Shown here piece after piece: positions 25,925-34,363 of a stretch of DNA of 64,000 bases. Under the pieces are notes generated by a model. That model was given only the letters and a program-made list of their open reading frames with translations, ran no database searches and had not been told where the DNA came from. The position numbers were made by a program, and so were the translations under genes. Origin of the DNA: Myxococcus guangdongensis (GTDB lineage: Bacteria; Myxococcota; Myxococcia; Myxococcales; Myxococcaceae); NCBI RefSeq assembly GCF_024198255.1, contig NZ_JAJVKW010000024.1, positions 62,001-126,000 on the forward strand, in the 5' to 3' direction. Within the stretch, counting starts at the first letter, position 1; each line of letters opens with the position of its first letter.

Positions 25925-27889
25925 ATGTCCCGAGCCTCGCTGCCTGAAGACCACCATCGACTCGTCACCCAAGCCCTGGCCGCGCTCGATGTCCGCAACC
26001 TGGTGCTGAGCATCCACGACCCCAGCTTCCCCAGCCTGCCGTCCGAGGACTCGGGACGGGGCTCGCCCTACTCCGAGGGCGCCGCGCTCTTCCTGGAGTC
26101 AGCGCGCGCCCTGGGCTTCACCGGCATCCAACTGGGACCACAGGGGCAGACCACGGAGGCGAACGCATCGCCGTATGACGGCACCCTGTTCTCGCGCAAT
26201 GTCCTGAACGTCGCGCTCGCGCCACTGGAGAACGAACCGTGGGGCTCGCTGCTGCCTGCCGGCCGTGTGGCGATGCTCGCGCAGTCTCGGCCGCAGGAGG
26301 CCCATCCGGGTGAGCGCTATCGATGGGCGTTCCGCGCGCAGCTCGCGGTGCTCGATGAGGCGTGGGCGTCCTTCCGTCGACAGCGCTCGGAGCCGAAGCC
26401 GTCCGCCGCCATCCAGGACCTGTCCCGGCGCTTCACCTCCTTCCGGCAGCGCCACCGTGCGTGGCTCATGCGCGATGCGCTGTTCGAGGTGTTGTGCGAC
26501 GAGAAGGGGGTACCGGACTGGCGGCCCTGGGCGGACTCGCTGGACGGGCGCCTGTGGAACCCAGCTCCGGGTGAAGAGTCCGCCGCGGCGGCTCGGGTGC
26601 TTTCGCTGGAGTCACAGGATGGGGACGTGCTGGAGCGCTATGCGTTCCTCCAGTTCCTGGTGCACACGCAGCACGAGGTGCTCCGGGAGCGGACGGCGAC
26701 GTGGCGCCTGAAGCTCTATGGCGATTTGCAGATTGGCTTCTCGCCTCGCGACGCGTGGGCGTGGCAGGGACTGTTCCTGCGCACGTACCTGATGGGCGCG
26801 CCGCCCAGTCGCACGAACCCCGACGGCCAGCCTTGGAACTACCCGGTGCTGGACCCGGAGCAGTTCTTCATGGAGGGCGGCGAGGGACCGTCGCAGGGCT
26901 TCCGTCCGGGCGCGGTGCTGCGCTTCATGGATGCTCGGATGGACAAGATGCTCGCCGAGTACGACGGGCTTCGGTTGGACCATCCCCATGGGCTCGTGTG
27001 TCCTTGGGTGTATCGCTCGAACCAGTGGGACCCGGTGGTCGCCGTCCAACAGGGCGCGCGGCTGTTCTCGTCGCCCGACCTGCCCGAGCATCCGGAGCTG
27101 GCGCGCTATGCGCTCGTGTCGCCGGAGCAGGTGGACCGCTCGGTGCCTCGCTACGTGGACGGAGAGGTGAAGTCGCTGACGCCCGAGCAGGTGGAGCGCT
27201 TCAGCGTCCTCTTCGACACGGTGGTCGCCGCGGCACGACGCAATGGTCGCGAGCTGGGGGATTTGCTGGGCGAGGTGCTGAGCACGATGCCGTATCCATT
27301 GGGACGCGTGCTCGCGCGGTACGGGATGGGCCGCTTCCGCGTCACGCAGAAGGCGGACCTGCGCAACCCGGCGGATGTGTATCGCAGCGAGAACGCGGCG
27401 GCCGAGGACTGGATGATGGTCGGCAACCACGACACGAAGTCGTTGTGGCGCCTGGTGGGCGACTGGCAGTGGCGTGGGACGCTGCGAGCACAGGCGGACT
27501 ATCTGGCGACGCGGCTGTGCCCGGAGGTCGAGCGCCGTGAGGCCTTCGCGCGAGCGCTGGCGACGGACCCGGGGCGACTCGCGCAGGCGAAGCTGGCGGA
27601 CCTGTTCGCCAGTCGCGCGCGCAACGTCATGGTGTTCTTCACGGACCTGCTCGGGATGCCGGAGACGTACAACGAGCCGGGCACCATCGACGAGCGCAAC
27701 TGGTCGCTCCGCGTGCCCTCGGACTGGATGCGCGAGTATCGCGAGCGGCTTCGCGGCGATGCGGCCATGAACCTTCCCGGAGTGCTGGCGATGGCGCTGC
27801 GCGCGGGCGGAGCGCCGGCCAGGGAGAAGCACCGCGAGTTGCTCGCGGGACTCGACCGGCTGGCGATGGAGCTGCGCGGCGGGGCGTGA
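25925..27889 (+). CDS. 4-alpha-glucanotransferase-like protein (GH77, divergent)
   Basis: A 654-residue protein resembling amylomaltase, which transfers alpha-1,4-glucan segments between malto-oligosaccharides. The catalytic nucleophile is probably Asp352 in DGLRLDHPHGLV, the acid/base Glu450 in LLGEVLSTMP (the usual text is EDLG), and the third Asp503 in MMVGNHDTKSLW. Other family traces are SPYDGTLFSRN and RFRVTQKADL. The motifs deviate from classical MalQ, so the substrate may differ. It is cytoplasmic, with no signal. Codon use is typical for the region. It is not beside glycogen genes; TreZ lies 24 kb away. The start ATG has no strong ribosome binding site. Confidence 0.75.
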   Translation: MSRASLPEDHHRLVTQALAALDVRNLVLSIHDPSFPSLPSEDSGRGSPYSEGAALFLESARALGFTGIQLGPQGQTTEANASPYDGTLFSRNVLNVALAPLENEPWGSLLPAGRVAMLAQSRPQEAHPGERYRWAFRAQLAVLDEAWASFRRQRSEPKPSAAIQDLSRRFTSFRQRHRAWLMRDALFEVLCDEKGVPDWRPWADSLDGRLWNPAPGEESAAAARVLSLESQDGDVLERYAFLQFLVHTQHEVLRERTATWRLKLYGDLQIGFSPRDAWAWQGLFLRTYLMGAPPSRTNPDGQPWNYPVLDPEQFFMEGGEGPSQGFRPGAVLRFMDARMDKMLAEYDGLRLDHPHGLVCPWVYRSNQWDPVVAVQQGARLFSSPDLPEHPELARYALVSPEQVDRSVPRYVDGEVKSLTPEQVERFSVLFDTVVAAARRNGRELGDLLGEVLSTMPYPLGRVLARYGMGRFRVTQKADLRNPADVYRSENAAAEDWMMVGNHDTKSLWRLVGDWQWRGTLRAQADYLATRLCPEVERREAFARALATDPGRLAQAKLADLFASRARNVMVFFTDLLGMPETYNEPGTIDERNWSLRVPSDWMREYRERLRGDAAMNLPGVLAMALRAGGAPAREKHRELLAGLDRLAMELRGGA

Positions 27890-28034
27890 AGGGCCCCTCT
27901 GTTGCTCGATGCCCGCGGAGGCGTCGTGGGGCTGTTGCCGCATCGGGGCGGGCCGTGGAGGCACCGCATCACAGACTGGGTCCCGCGCATGCCCGTGGGA
28001 GGGCGGTGCACGGGCTCGCTTCGGACCAGTCGCC

Positions 28035-28841
28035 TCAGTGCTTCACGTCCACCACGAGTCGCGTGGGCTCGCGCAGCTCGAGGATGCGGAACGGCGCGTT
28101 GCTCTTGTTGCCCAGCACCCACGTCACCTCGCCCTCGAAGTCACACGTGCGCTCCAACTCGAGCAGCACCGGCAACGCGGGCTTCATCTCTCGCGTGGCC
28201 ACCGTGGGCTCGCCCGCATCGGTATGCGCCTTCGCGGGCGTGAAGCTCACCTGGAGCTGGCCCTTGCCCGCCAGTGTCACCGGGTTCCCCGAACCGCACT
28301 GCACCGCGGGCTCCTTCGTGTACTCCACGCGATAGCCGGGCAACTGCGCCCCCTCGAACTCGAACACCACGCGGTCGTAATCCGGATGGGCTCCCGCGCG
28401 CACCGAGCGCAGCGTGGCCTGCGGCACGTCCCTGCGGTCCAGGCTCACCGCCTCCGTGGTCCACTCGCGGTTCTTGGGGTTCTCGGGAGTGACACCCCCC
28501 GAGCCCGTCGCGCTACCACCGCCCGAGGGTGTCCCCGCGCCGCCCGGTGCCGCGCCGCCCGACGGCGAGCCCGCGCCGCCCGACGGCGAGCCCGCGCCCG
28601 ACGGCTCCGCTCCGGGTTCCTCGGGAGGCAGCTCTCCCCCGGCCACCGGCGGCTTCTCGGCGACTCCACCTCCCCGCGGAACCGCACCCTCGGGAGCACC
28701 CGAGGGCTGCGCGGGAGTGTCATCGGGCGCTGGCAGTTCGGCGGCCGGATGCGGCGGGGCCTCTTCCTTCTTCGAGCACCCGGTGCCCACGAGGCATCCG
28801 GCCAGCCACAGCGATGACAGCCAGCGTCCCGCACGCTTCAT
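28035..28841 (-). CDS. AMIN-like domain lipoprotein
   Basis: 268 residues. The ATG at 28841 follows GGGGTGGAACG and gives a lipoprotein signal (WLSSLWLAGCLVGTGC, Cys22). Residues about 25-125 are a Pro/Gly/Ser-rich linker with repeats of GAGSPSGG type. The C-terminal 130 residues form a beta domain like the AMIN-like family (GAHPDYDRVVFEFEG, YRVEYTKEP, EPTRLVVDVKH), which in relatives binds envelope polymers. It probably sits in the outer membrane facing the periplasm. It converges with the glucanotransferase gene and lies downstream of the DUF1028 gene on the same strand, 108 bases away. Confidence 0.8.
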   Translation of the reverse strand: MKRAGRWLSSLWLAGCLVGTGCSKKEEAPPHPAAELPAPDDTPAQPSGAPEGAVPRGGGVAEKPPVAGGELPPEEPGAEPSGAGSPSGGAGSPSGGAAPGGAGTPSGGGSATGSGGVTPENPKNREWTTEAVSLDRRDVPQATLRSVRAGAHPDYDRVVFEFEGAQLPGYRVEYTKEPAVQCGSGNPVTLAGKGQLQVSFTPAKAHTDAGEPTVATREMKPALPVLLELERTCDFEGEVTWVLGNKSNAPFRILELREPTRLVVDVKH

Positions 28842-28949
28842 CGTTCCACCCCTGGGGGCCCGCGAAAGAGGGGCCACGGAGGACACCCTCTCTCACGACA
28901 GGGGGGCCACGTGCCAGCACCACCCGCCCGTGACGAGAAGCCGACAGTG

Positions 28950-29960
28950 TCACTCCGCCGAGGCCGTCGCCCGCGTCAGCGCGCCCAGGTCCGCGTCCCG
29001 CAGGAACTTCACCAGCACCCCGTCCATCTTCCGCGTGCCGTTCTCCACCACCGTCGGCTTGAGGAAGAAAAGGTTGTTCCAGTTGAAGTCATACAGCGCC
29101 TGCTCCGCCGCGTCGGACCAGCTCCCATCCATGGGCCCGCGGTAGTACCCGAGCTTGCGCAGCACCCGCTTCACGTCCCGCGCGATGTCCGCCGTCAGCG
29201 GCACGCGGTCCTGGGCATACACATCCGCGAGCGTGCCCTGGTAGCGGTTGAGCTCCACGCCCAGCTCCTGGAGCGCCTTCGTGCTGCCGTGCACCACCGC
29301 CTCCGCGAGGACATGCGTGTAGAACGCCGTGTCGCTCGTGGTGTTCCACACCCGGATGACGCCCGAGCGCTCGCCGTTGTTGTCCCCGCCCGCGCGTGCG
29401 CCGTGCACGAGCGACGCATACAGCCGCTGCGGCAGGCTGCCCTTCGCGCGTTGGAAGCCCGCGACCATGGCCGTGCACATGTCCGGCGTGGACATGTTGT
29501 TCGCCTGCACCACGAACGTCGCGCCCTGGATGGCACAGGTGTGCGCGCTCGTCTCCGAGCCCGAGCGCTGCCCCGTCGTCACGCTCCCGTCCGGATGCAG
29601 CTTCACCGCGGCGAGCTGTCGGATGGTCGCGTAGGGGTCCAGCGCCAGCACCGCGTCGATGGCCGCCTGGGGCGCCTCTCCCGCGTCGATGCGCGCGATG
29701 ACGCCCTGGGCATCATCCACCGACGGCAGCGCCATGGTGGCCACCGCGATGTCCGAGCGCCCATAGGGCACCAATCCGCTGACGCCGCTCGGAAAGGAGA
29801 TGACAGCCATCCCGCACGACTGCTCCACCGGGTCACACGCCACGATGGCGCGCGTGCCGAAGAGGCTCCGGTTGAGGGGACGGCTCCCCTCCGCGGCCGC
29901 CTGGGTGGAAGCGAGCAACACCAACGCGACGACCCACGAGCCACGCTCGAACCACTTCAT
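28950..29960 (-). CDS. secreted DUF1028 protein with C-terminal peptidoglycan-binding-like domain
   Basis: 336 residues. The signal peptide is MKWFERGSWVVALVLLASTQAAA. Residues about 30-240 match DUF1028, an Ntn-hydrolase-like fold: FGTRAIVACDPVEQSCGMAV, GLVPYGRSDIAVATMALP, ARIDAGEAPQAAID, and HTCAIQGATFVVQANNM. The last 90 residues (DIARDVKRVLRKLGYYRGPMDG, EQALYDFNWNNLF) look like the putative peptidoglycan-binding domain often attached to DUF1028. The start at 29960 has AGAGGT upstream and removes six extra residues. The product is probably periplasmic or secreted; the reaction is unknown. Relatives have been suggested to be amide hydrolases. Confidence 0.82.
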   Translation of the reverse strand: MKWFERGSWVVALVLLASTQAAAEGSRPLNRSLFGTRAIVACDPVEQSCGMAVISFPSGVSGLVPYGRSDIAVATMALPSVDDAQGVIARIDAGEAPQAAIDAVLALDPYATIRQLAAVKLHPDGSVTTGQRSGSETSAHTCAIQGATFVVQANNMSTPDMCTAMVAGFQRAKGSLPQRLYASLVHGARAGGDNNGERSGVIRVWNTTSDTAFYTHVLAEAVVHGSTKALQELGVELNRYQGTLADVYAQDRVPLTADIARDVKRVLRKLGYYRGPMDGSWSDAAEQALYDFNWNNLFFLKPTVVENGTRKMDGVLVKFLRDADLGALTRATASAE

Positions 29961-30336
29961 ACGGACACCTCTGGGCAAAGCGCTCCCGTGGCGGACCGCG
30001 ATGTCCGCGTGGAGGAGCCCTTCCTGTCAGGGATTGATGTCGGTGCGTGGACCCGCCCACGCCCCGGAGCTGCTGGCGCCATGAACGGAAGGCCCTTCCG
30101 GGACATATCGGGAAGGCTCGCCAACCCTTTCGCCCGGCAAACACCCGTGGGCCGGGCCGGGGAGGGCCCGCCGGGCCGGGTGCCCCGCGGGTTCGGCTTC
30201 CGGTCCGCGCGACGCCGTGGCACTTCCGCCCCGGGATTGCAGGACGGACCCCACAAGTTGCCGGGTGGCGGGTATGGTGCGCGCCCGGCCGCAGCCCGCG
30301 TCCCCCTTCCGCGCACGAACCGGAGACACATCCCCC
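29961..30336. other. 376-bp divergent intergenic region
   Basis: This holds the promoters of the DUF1028 gene (minus) and the aminotransferase (plus). It is GC-rich with several palindromes, the clearest being CGGAAGG-C-CCTTCCG at 30086-30100. I see no convincing -35/-10 pair and no small gene. Confidence 0.5.
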
Positions 30337-31635
30337 ATGGCTCTCGACCTCACCTCCCTCCCCCGTCCCTCGAGGGACGACGCCACCGTCGGCACCATGG
30401 CGCGGGGCCTCGTCGGCAGCGAGATTCTCCGCATCGCCGCGGAGGTCCGTGAGCTCGTCGCCAAAGGTCGCAAGGTGTGCAACCTCACCGTGGGCGACTT
30501 CAGCCCGCGCGAGTTCCCCATCCCGGAGGGCCTGCGCACGCACATCACCACCGCGCTGCAGGCCGGCGAGACGAACTATCCGCCCTCCGACGGCGTGCTG
30601 GACCTACGCCAGGCGGTGCAGCGCTTCTACGAGCGCGCCCTGGGCCTGAAGTACCCGCTGGAGGGCATCGTCATCGCGGGCGGCGCCCGGCCCATCATCT
30701 ACGGCACCTTCCGCAGCGTGCTCGATGACGGGGAGACGGTCGTCTACCCGGTGCCGTCGTGGAACAACAACCACTACATCCACATGATGAACGCGAAGGG
30801 CGTCGTGGTGACGACGGACCCCTCGCACGGCTTCATGCCCACGCTGGAGCAGCTCACGCCGCACCTGGGCACCGCGCGCCTGTTGTGCCTGTGCAGCCCG
30901 CTCAACCCCACGGGCACCATGATTTCGAAGGACGTGCTCGGCGCCATCTGCGAGCGCGTGGTCGCCGAGAACCGCGAGCGCGAGAAGACGGGCAAGAAGC
31001 CCCTCATCCTGATGTACGACCAGATCTACTGGGTGCTGAGCTTCGGCTCGGAGAAGCACGTGACGCCGGTGGAGCTGGTGCCGGAGGTCGCCCCCTACAC
31101 CGTCTTCGTGGATGGCATCTCCAAGGCGTTCGCCGCCACGGGCGTGCGCGTGGGCTGGGGCGTGGGTCCGCCGAGCATCATCGCGCGCATGCGCGACGTG
31201 CTGGGCCACGTGGGCGCGTGGGCGCCCAAGGCCGAGCAGGTCGCCGTGGCCCGCTACCTGGACGACGTGCCCGCCACCGAGTCCTTCCTGAAGGAGATGC
31301 ACCAGCGCGTGGACGCGCGGCTGGAGGCGCTGCACAAGGGCCTGTCGCGCATGCGCGAGGCGGGGCTGCCGGTGCGTCACATCGCGCCGCAGGGCGCCAT
31401 CTACCTGTCCGTCCAGTTCGACCTGGTGGGCAAGAGCGGCCTGAAGACGAACGACGACATCCGCAAGCTCCTCCTGGAGAAGGCGGGCCTCGCGGTGGTG
31501 CCCTTCCAGGCGTTCGGCCTGAAGGAGGACACCGGCTGGTTCCGCCTGTCCGTGGGCGCGACGTCCGTGGCGGAAATCGAGGACGTGCTGCCCCGCGTGG
31601 AGGCCACCCTGCGCGAGGCGCTCGGGGCGAAGTAG
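30337..31635 (+). CDS. class I/II pyridoxal-phosphate aminotransferase
   Basis: 432 residues of the fold type I aminotransferase family. The PLP Schiff-base Lys263 is in DGISKAFAATGVRVGW. Supporting motifs are NLTVGDFSPREF, TNYPPSDGVLDLR, PSWNNNHYIHMM, CSPLNPTGTMI and LMYDQIYW, and the substrate carboxylate Arg is likely in WFRLSVG. CGGAGA lies 10 bases before ATG 30337. It transfers an amino group between an amino acid and a 2-oxo acid; the partner (aspartate, branched-chain or aromatic) cannot be fixed. It is followed 149 bases later by the transporter gene on the same strand, with a hairpin between them. Confidence 0.93.
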   Translation: MALDLTSLPRPSRDDATVGTMARGLVGSEILRIAAEVRELVAKGRKVCNLTVGDFSPREFPIPEGLRTHITTALQAGETNYPPSDGVLDLRQAVQRFYERALGLKYPLEGIVIAGGARPIIYGTFRSVLDDGETVVYPVPSWNNNHYIHMMNAKGVVVTTDPSHGFMPTLEQLTPHLGTARLLCLCSPLNPTGTMISKDVLGAICERVVAENREREKTGKKPLILMYDQIYWVLSFGSEKHVTPVELVPEVAPYTVFVDGISKAFAATGVRVGWGVGPPSIIARMRDVLGHVGAWAPKAEQVAVARYLDDVPATESFLKEMHQRVDARLEALHKGLSRMREAGLPVRHIAPQGAIYLSVQFDLVGKSGLKTNDDIRKLLLEKAGLAVVPFQAFGLKEDTGWFRLSVGATSVAEIEDVLPRVEATLREALGAK

Positions 31636-31650
31636 CCAGCCATCTCGAAG

Positions 31651-31689
31651 CCCGGGCCCTCGTCCCCCTGGACGGGGAGTGGGCCCGGG
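31651..31689 (+). terminator. large intergenic hairpin
   Basis: A perfect 9-bp outer stem (CCCGGGCCC / GGGCCCGGG) encloses a partly paired C-rich and G-rich inner part. It lies 15 bases after the aminotransferase stop. No U-tract follows, so it may be a partial terminator or an attenuator within an operon. Confidence 0.45.
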
Positions 31690-31784
31690 AATACACGGAA
31701 AGGACCGGAGTTCAGCCTGGGACGCGCCCGGCGGACGTATCCCAGTCGCCGGTCCCCACCCGAGACGCGCGCGCCTTCGTGCCC

Positions 31785-33080
31785 ATGCTCAAGCGATTCG
31801 TGGATGTCCGTGACGAGGAGGTCGGCGCCGTCCTCGGGTCCTTCGTCTATTTCTTCACGCTGATGTGCGGCTACGCCATCCTGCGCCCCATCCGCAACGA
31901 GATGGGGACGGCGGGCAGCGTGAAGGGGTTGCCGTGGCTGTTCACGGCGACGTTCATCGTGATGCTGCTGGCGGTGCCCGCGTTCTCCGCGCTGGTTGCG
32001 CGCTGGCCCCGGCGCGTGGTGCTGCCGCGCATCTACCGCTTCTTCCTGGTGTCGCTGCTGGTCTTCTTCGTGCTCCTGAAGCTGGAGGTGGCGAAGGAGC
32101 CGGTGGCGCGCGTCTTCTACATCTGGCTGAGCGTCTACAACCTGTTCGTGGTCTCCATCTTCTGGAGCTTCATGGCGGACGTCTTCGCCAGCGAGCAGGG
32201 CAAGCGGCTGTTCGGCTTCATCGCCGCGGGTGGCACCACGGGCATGCTGGTGGGGCCCTTCCTGGTGGGACGGCTGGCGGAGCCGGTGGGGCCGGTGAAC
32301 CTCATCCTGTTGTCGGCGGTGATGCTGGAGGTGAGCGCGCAGTGCGTGCGGTGGCTGAGCCGCTGGGCGCGTGACGTGCAGCACCAGCCGCCCTCGGCCG
32401 AGGGGCCCGTGGGAGGCGGGGTGCTCGCGGGGCTGAAGCTCCTGGTGGCGTCGCCGATGTTGTTGGCGCTGGGGCTCCAGGTGCTGCTGTACGCGGCCAC
32501 GTCCACGTTCCTGTACTTCCAGGAGGTGCAGCTGGTGGCGCAGGTGGGCAAGGACGCGGCGTCGCGGACGGCCCTCTTCGGGGACATCGACTTCTATGTG
32601 CAGTTGTTGACGTTGGCGCTGCAGACGCTCGTCACCGGGCGCATCATCTCGCGCCTGGGATTGGGAGCGGCGCTGGCGGTGGCGCCGGTGGTGACGGGGC
32701 TGGGGTTCCTGGGGCTGGCGGCGGTGCCGGTGTTGGGCGTGCTGGTGGCGTTCAAGGCGCTGCGCGGGGCCAGTCACTACGCGCTGGAGCGGCCCTCGCG
32801 CGAAATCCTCTTCACCACGGTGGACCGCGAAGCGCGCTACAAGTCCAAGAGCTTCATCGACACGGTGGTGTACCGGGGCAGCGACACGGTGAGCGCGTGG
32901 TTGCAGGGCGGGCTCACCGCGCTGGGGTTGGGGATGACGGGGCTGTCGTTGGTGGCGGTGCCGTTGGCGGGGCTGTGGCTGGGGGTGTCGCTGTACCTGT
33001 CGCGGGAGCAGCGGCGGCTGTCTCGCGAGGGTGGGGATGTGCTGGCGCCCGCGGCGCCGGACAACGCCGCCGCCCGTTGA
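31785..33080 (+). CDS. NTP/NDP exchange transporter-like membrane protein (MFS-related)
   Basis: About 431 residues with roughly 12 predicted TM segments. The N-terminus DEEVGAVLGSFVYFFTLMCGYAILRPIRNEMG and the central VFYIWLSVYNLFVVSIFWSFMADVF, GKRLFGFIAAGGTTGMLVG are characteristic of the bacterial ADP/ATP-translocase-like branch. That family name comes from obligate intracellular bacteria; free-living relatives have unknown substrates. The start is uncertain: ATG 31785 or GTG 31779, neither with a strong ribosome site. The Tat-epimerase gene follows 45 bases downstream, so they are probably co-transcribed. Confidence 0.82.
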   Translation: MLKRFVDVRDEEVGAVLGSFVYFFTLMCGYAILRPIRNEMGTAGSVKGLPWLFTATFIVMLLAVPAFSALVARWPRRVVLPRIYRFFLVSLLVFFVLLKLEVAKEPVARVFYIWLSVYNLFVVSIFWSFMADVFASEQGKRLFGFIAAGGTTGMLVGPFLVGRLAEPVGPVNLILLSAVMLEVSAQCVRWLSRWARDVQHQPPSAEGPVGGGVLAGLKLLVASPMLLALGLQVLLYAATSTFLYFQEVQLVAQVGKDAASRTALFGDIDFYVQLLTLALQTLVTGRIISRLGLGAALAVAPVVTGLGFLGLAAVPVLGVLVAFKALRGASHYALERPSREILFTTVDREARYKSKSFIDTVVYRGSDTVSAWLQGGLTALGLGMTGLSLVAVPLAGLWLGVSLYLSREQRRLSREGGDVLAPAAPDNAAAR

Positions 33081-33125
33081 GCAATCTTCCTCGCAGTGCT
33101 TCCTCGTGGCAGGAGACGACACGCT

Positions 33126-34319
33126 ATGAAGCTGTCTCGCAGGGACTTGATTCAGGGAACCGTGGTCGCGGGCTCGCTGTTCGCCATGGGCTGTGCGTCC
33201 TCCAAGGGCGCGTCGGGTGGCGGCACGACGGAGCCCGGGACGCAGGGGCAGGGCAGCGCGGGGACGAAGGCGGGCAAGCCCTTGAGCATCCTCATCCTGG
33301 GCGGCACGAAGTTCCTGGGCCCTGCGCTGGTGGAGTCCGCGCAGGCCCGGGGGCACACCGTCACGTTGTTCAACCGCGGCAAGACGAACCCGGGCCTGTT
33401 CCCCAACGTGGAGAAGCTGCAGGGGGACCGGGACCCGAACAAGGCGGAGGGGCTCAAGGCGCTGCAGGGCCGCAAGTGGGACGCGGTGGTGGACACGTCG
33501 GGCTATGTGCCGCGCATCGTGAAGGCGTCCGCGGAGCTGCTCGCGCCCAACGTGGGGCACTACACCTTCGTGTCGACCATCTCCGTGTACAAGGACGCGT
33601 CGAAGCCGGGGCTCAAGGAGACGGCGCCGGTGGCCACGGTGGACGACCCGAACACGGAGGACGTGAACAAGTACTACGGCGCGCTGAAGGCGCTGTGCGA
33701 GAAGGCGGCGGAGACGGCGATGCCGGGCCGCGTGTTCAACGTGCGGCCGGGGCTCATCGTCGGGCCGGACGACCCGACGGACCGCTTCACGTACTGGCCG
33801 GTGCGCGTGGCCCAGGGCGGCGAGGTGCTCGCGCCGGGCACGGGGCATGACGCCACGCAGTTCATCGACGTGCGCGACCTGGCCGCGTTCATCATCCTGG
33901 GCGTGGAGCAGAAGCTGGCGGGGCTCTACACGGCGACGGGGCCGGAGAAGCCGCTGTTGATGCGGGACTTCCTGGAGCGCAGCAAGAAGGCGCTGCGCAG
34001 TGACGCGACGTTCATCTGGGCGCACCCGTCCTTCCTGGAGAAGCACAAGGTGGAGGCCTTCGGGGACATGCCGGTGTGGGTGACGCCGACGGGGGAGGAG
34101 GCGGGCCTGCTGCGGGTGAACATCGACAAGGCGCTGGCGGCGGGGCTCACGTTCCGGCCGCTGGAGGACACCGTGCGCGACACGGTGGAGTGGTTCAAGT
34201 CGGAGCCACCCGAGCGTCAGGCGAAGCTGAAGGCGGGCATTGCTCCGGCGCGCGAGAAGGAGGTGCTCGCGGCGTGGCACCAGGAGCACGACCAGGGCAC
34301 CGCGACTCCCACGCGCTGA
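33126..34319 (+). CDS. NAD-dependent epimerase/dehydratase with Tat-type lipoprotein signal
   Basis: 397 residues. The N-terminus MKLSRRDLIQGTVVAGSLFAMGC combines a twin-arginine motif (SRRDLIQ) with a lipobox ending at Cys22, then a Gly/Ser/Thr-rich linker. The rest is a Rossmann-fold extended SDR: GGTKFLGPALVESA binds NAD(P), and catalytic Tyr184 and Lys188 stand in YYGALKALCEKA; RVFNVRPGLIVGPDDPTDRF and FIDVRDLAAF are family text. The domain needs a folded, cofactor-loaded state, which fits Tat export. A periplasmic or membrane-anchored sugar epimerase or reductase is therefore predicted, but it is unusual. It follows the transporter gene closely and converges with the SHOCT gene. Confidence 0.88.
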   Translation: MKLSRRDLIQGTVVAGSLFAMGCASSKGASGGGTTEPGTQGQGSAGTKAGKPLSILILGGTKFLGPALVESAQARGHTVTLFNRGKTNPGLFPNVEKLQGDRDPNKAEGLKALQGRKWDAVVDTSGYVPRIVKASAELLAPNVGHYTFVSTISVYKDASKPGLKETAPVATVDDPNTEDVNKYYGALKALCEKAAETAMPGRVFNVRPGLIVGPDDPTDRFTYWPVRVAQGGEVLAPGTGHDATQFIDVRDLAAFIILGVEQKLAGLYTATGPEKPLLMRDFLERSKKALRSDATFIWAHPSFLEKHKVEAFGDMPVWVTPTGEEAGLLRVNIDKALAAGLTFRPLEDTVRDTVEWFKSEPPERQAKLKAGIAPAREKEVLAAWHQEHDQGTATPTR

Positions 34320-34340
34320 GCTGTGAAGACCCGAGGGTGT

Positions 34341-34359
34341 CCGGGCCTGTTCGGCCCGG
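34341..34359. terminator. bidirectional terminator hairpin
   Basis: A 7-bp GC stem (CCGGGCC, loop TGTTC, GGCCCGG) lies between the convergent epimerase and SHOCT genes. It could serve both strands; there is no U-tract on either side. Confidence 0.55.
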
Positions 34360-34363
34360 GCGC

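Noticed and set aside
30086..30100. CGGAAGG-C-CCTTCCG dyad as a firm regulatory site
   Set aside because: GC-rich palindromes are common by chance here and no promoter boxes flank it.
31401..34289. Long minus-strand open frame opposite the transporter and epimerase genes
   Set aside because: It is Arg/His/Gln-rich with no motif, and the plus strand carries clear family proteins. It is the usual high-GC antisense frame.
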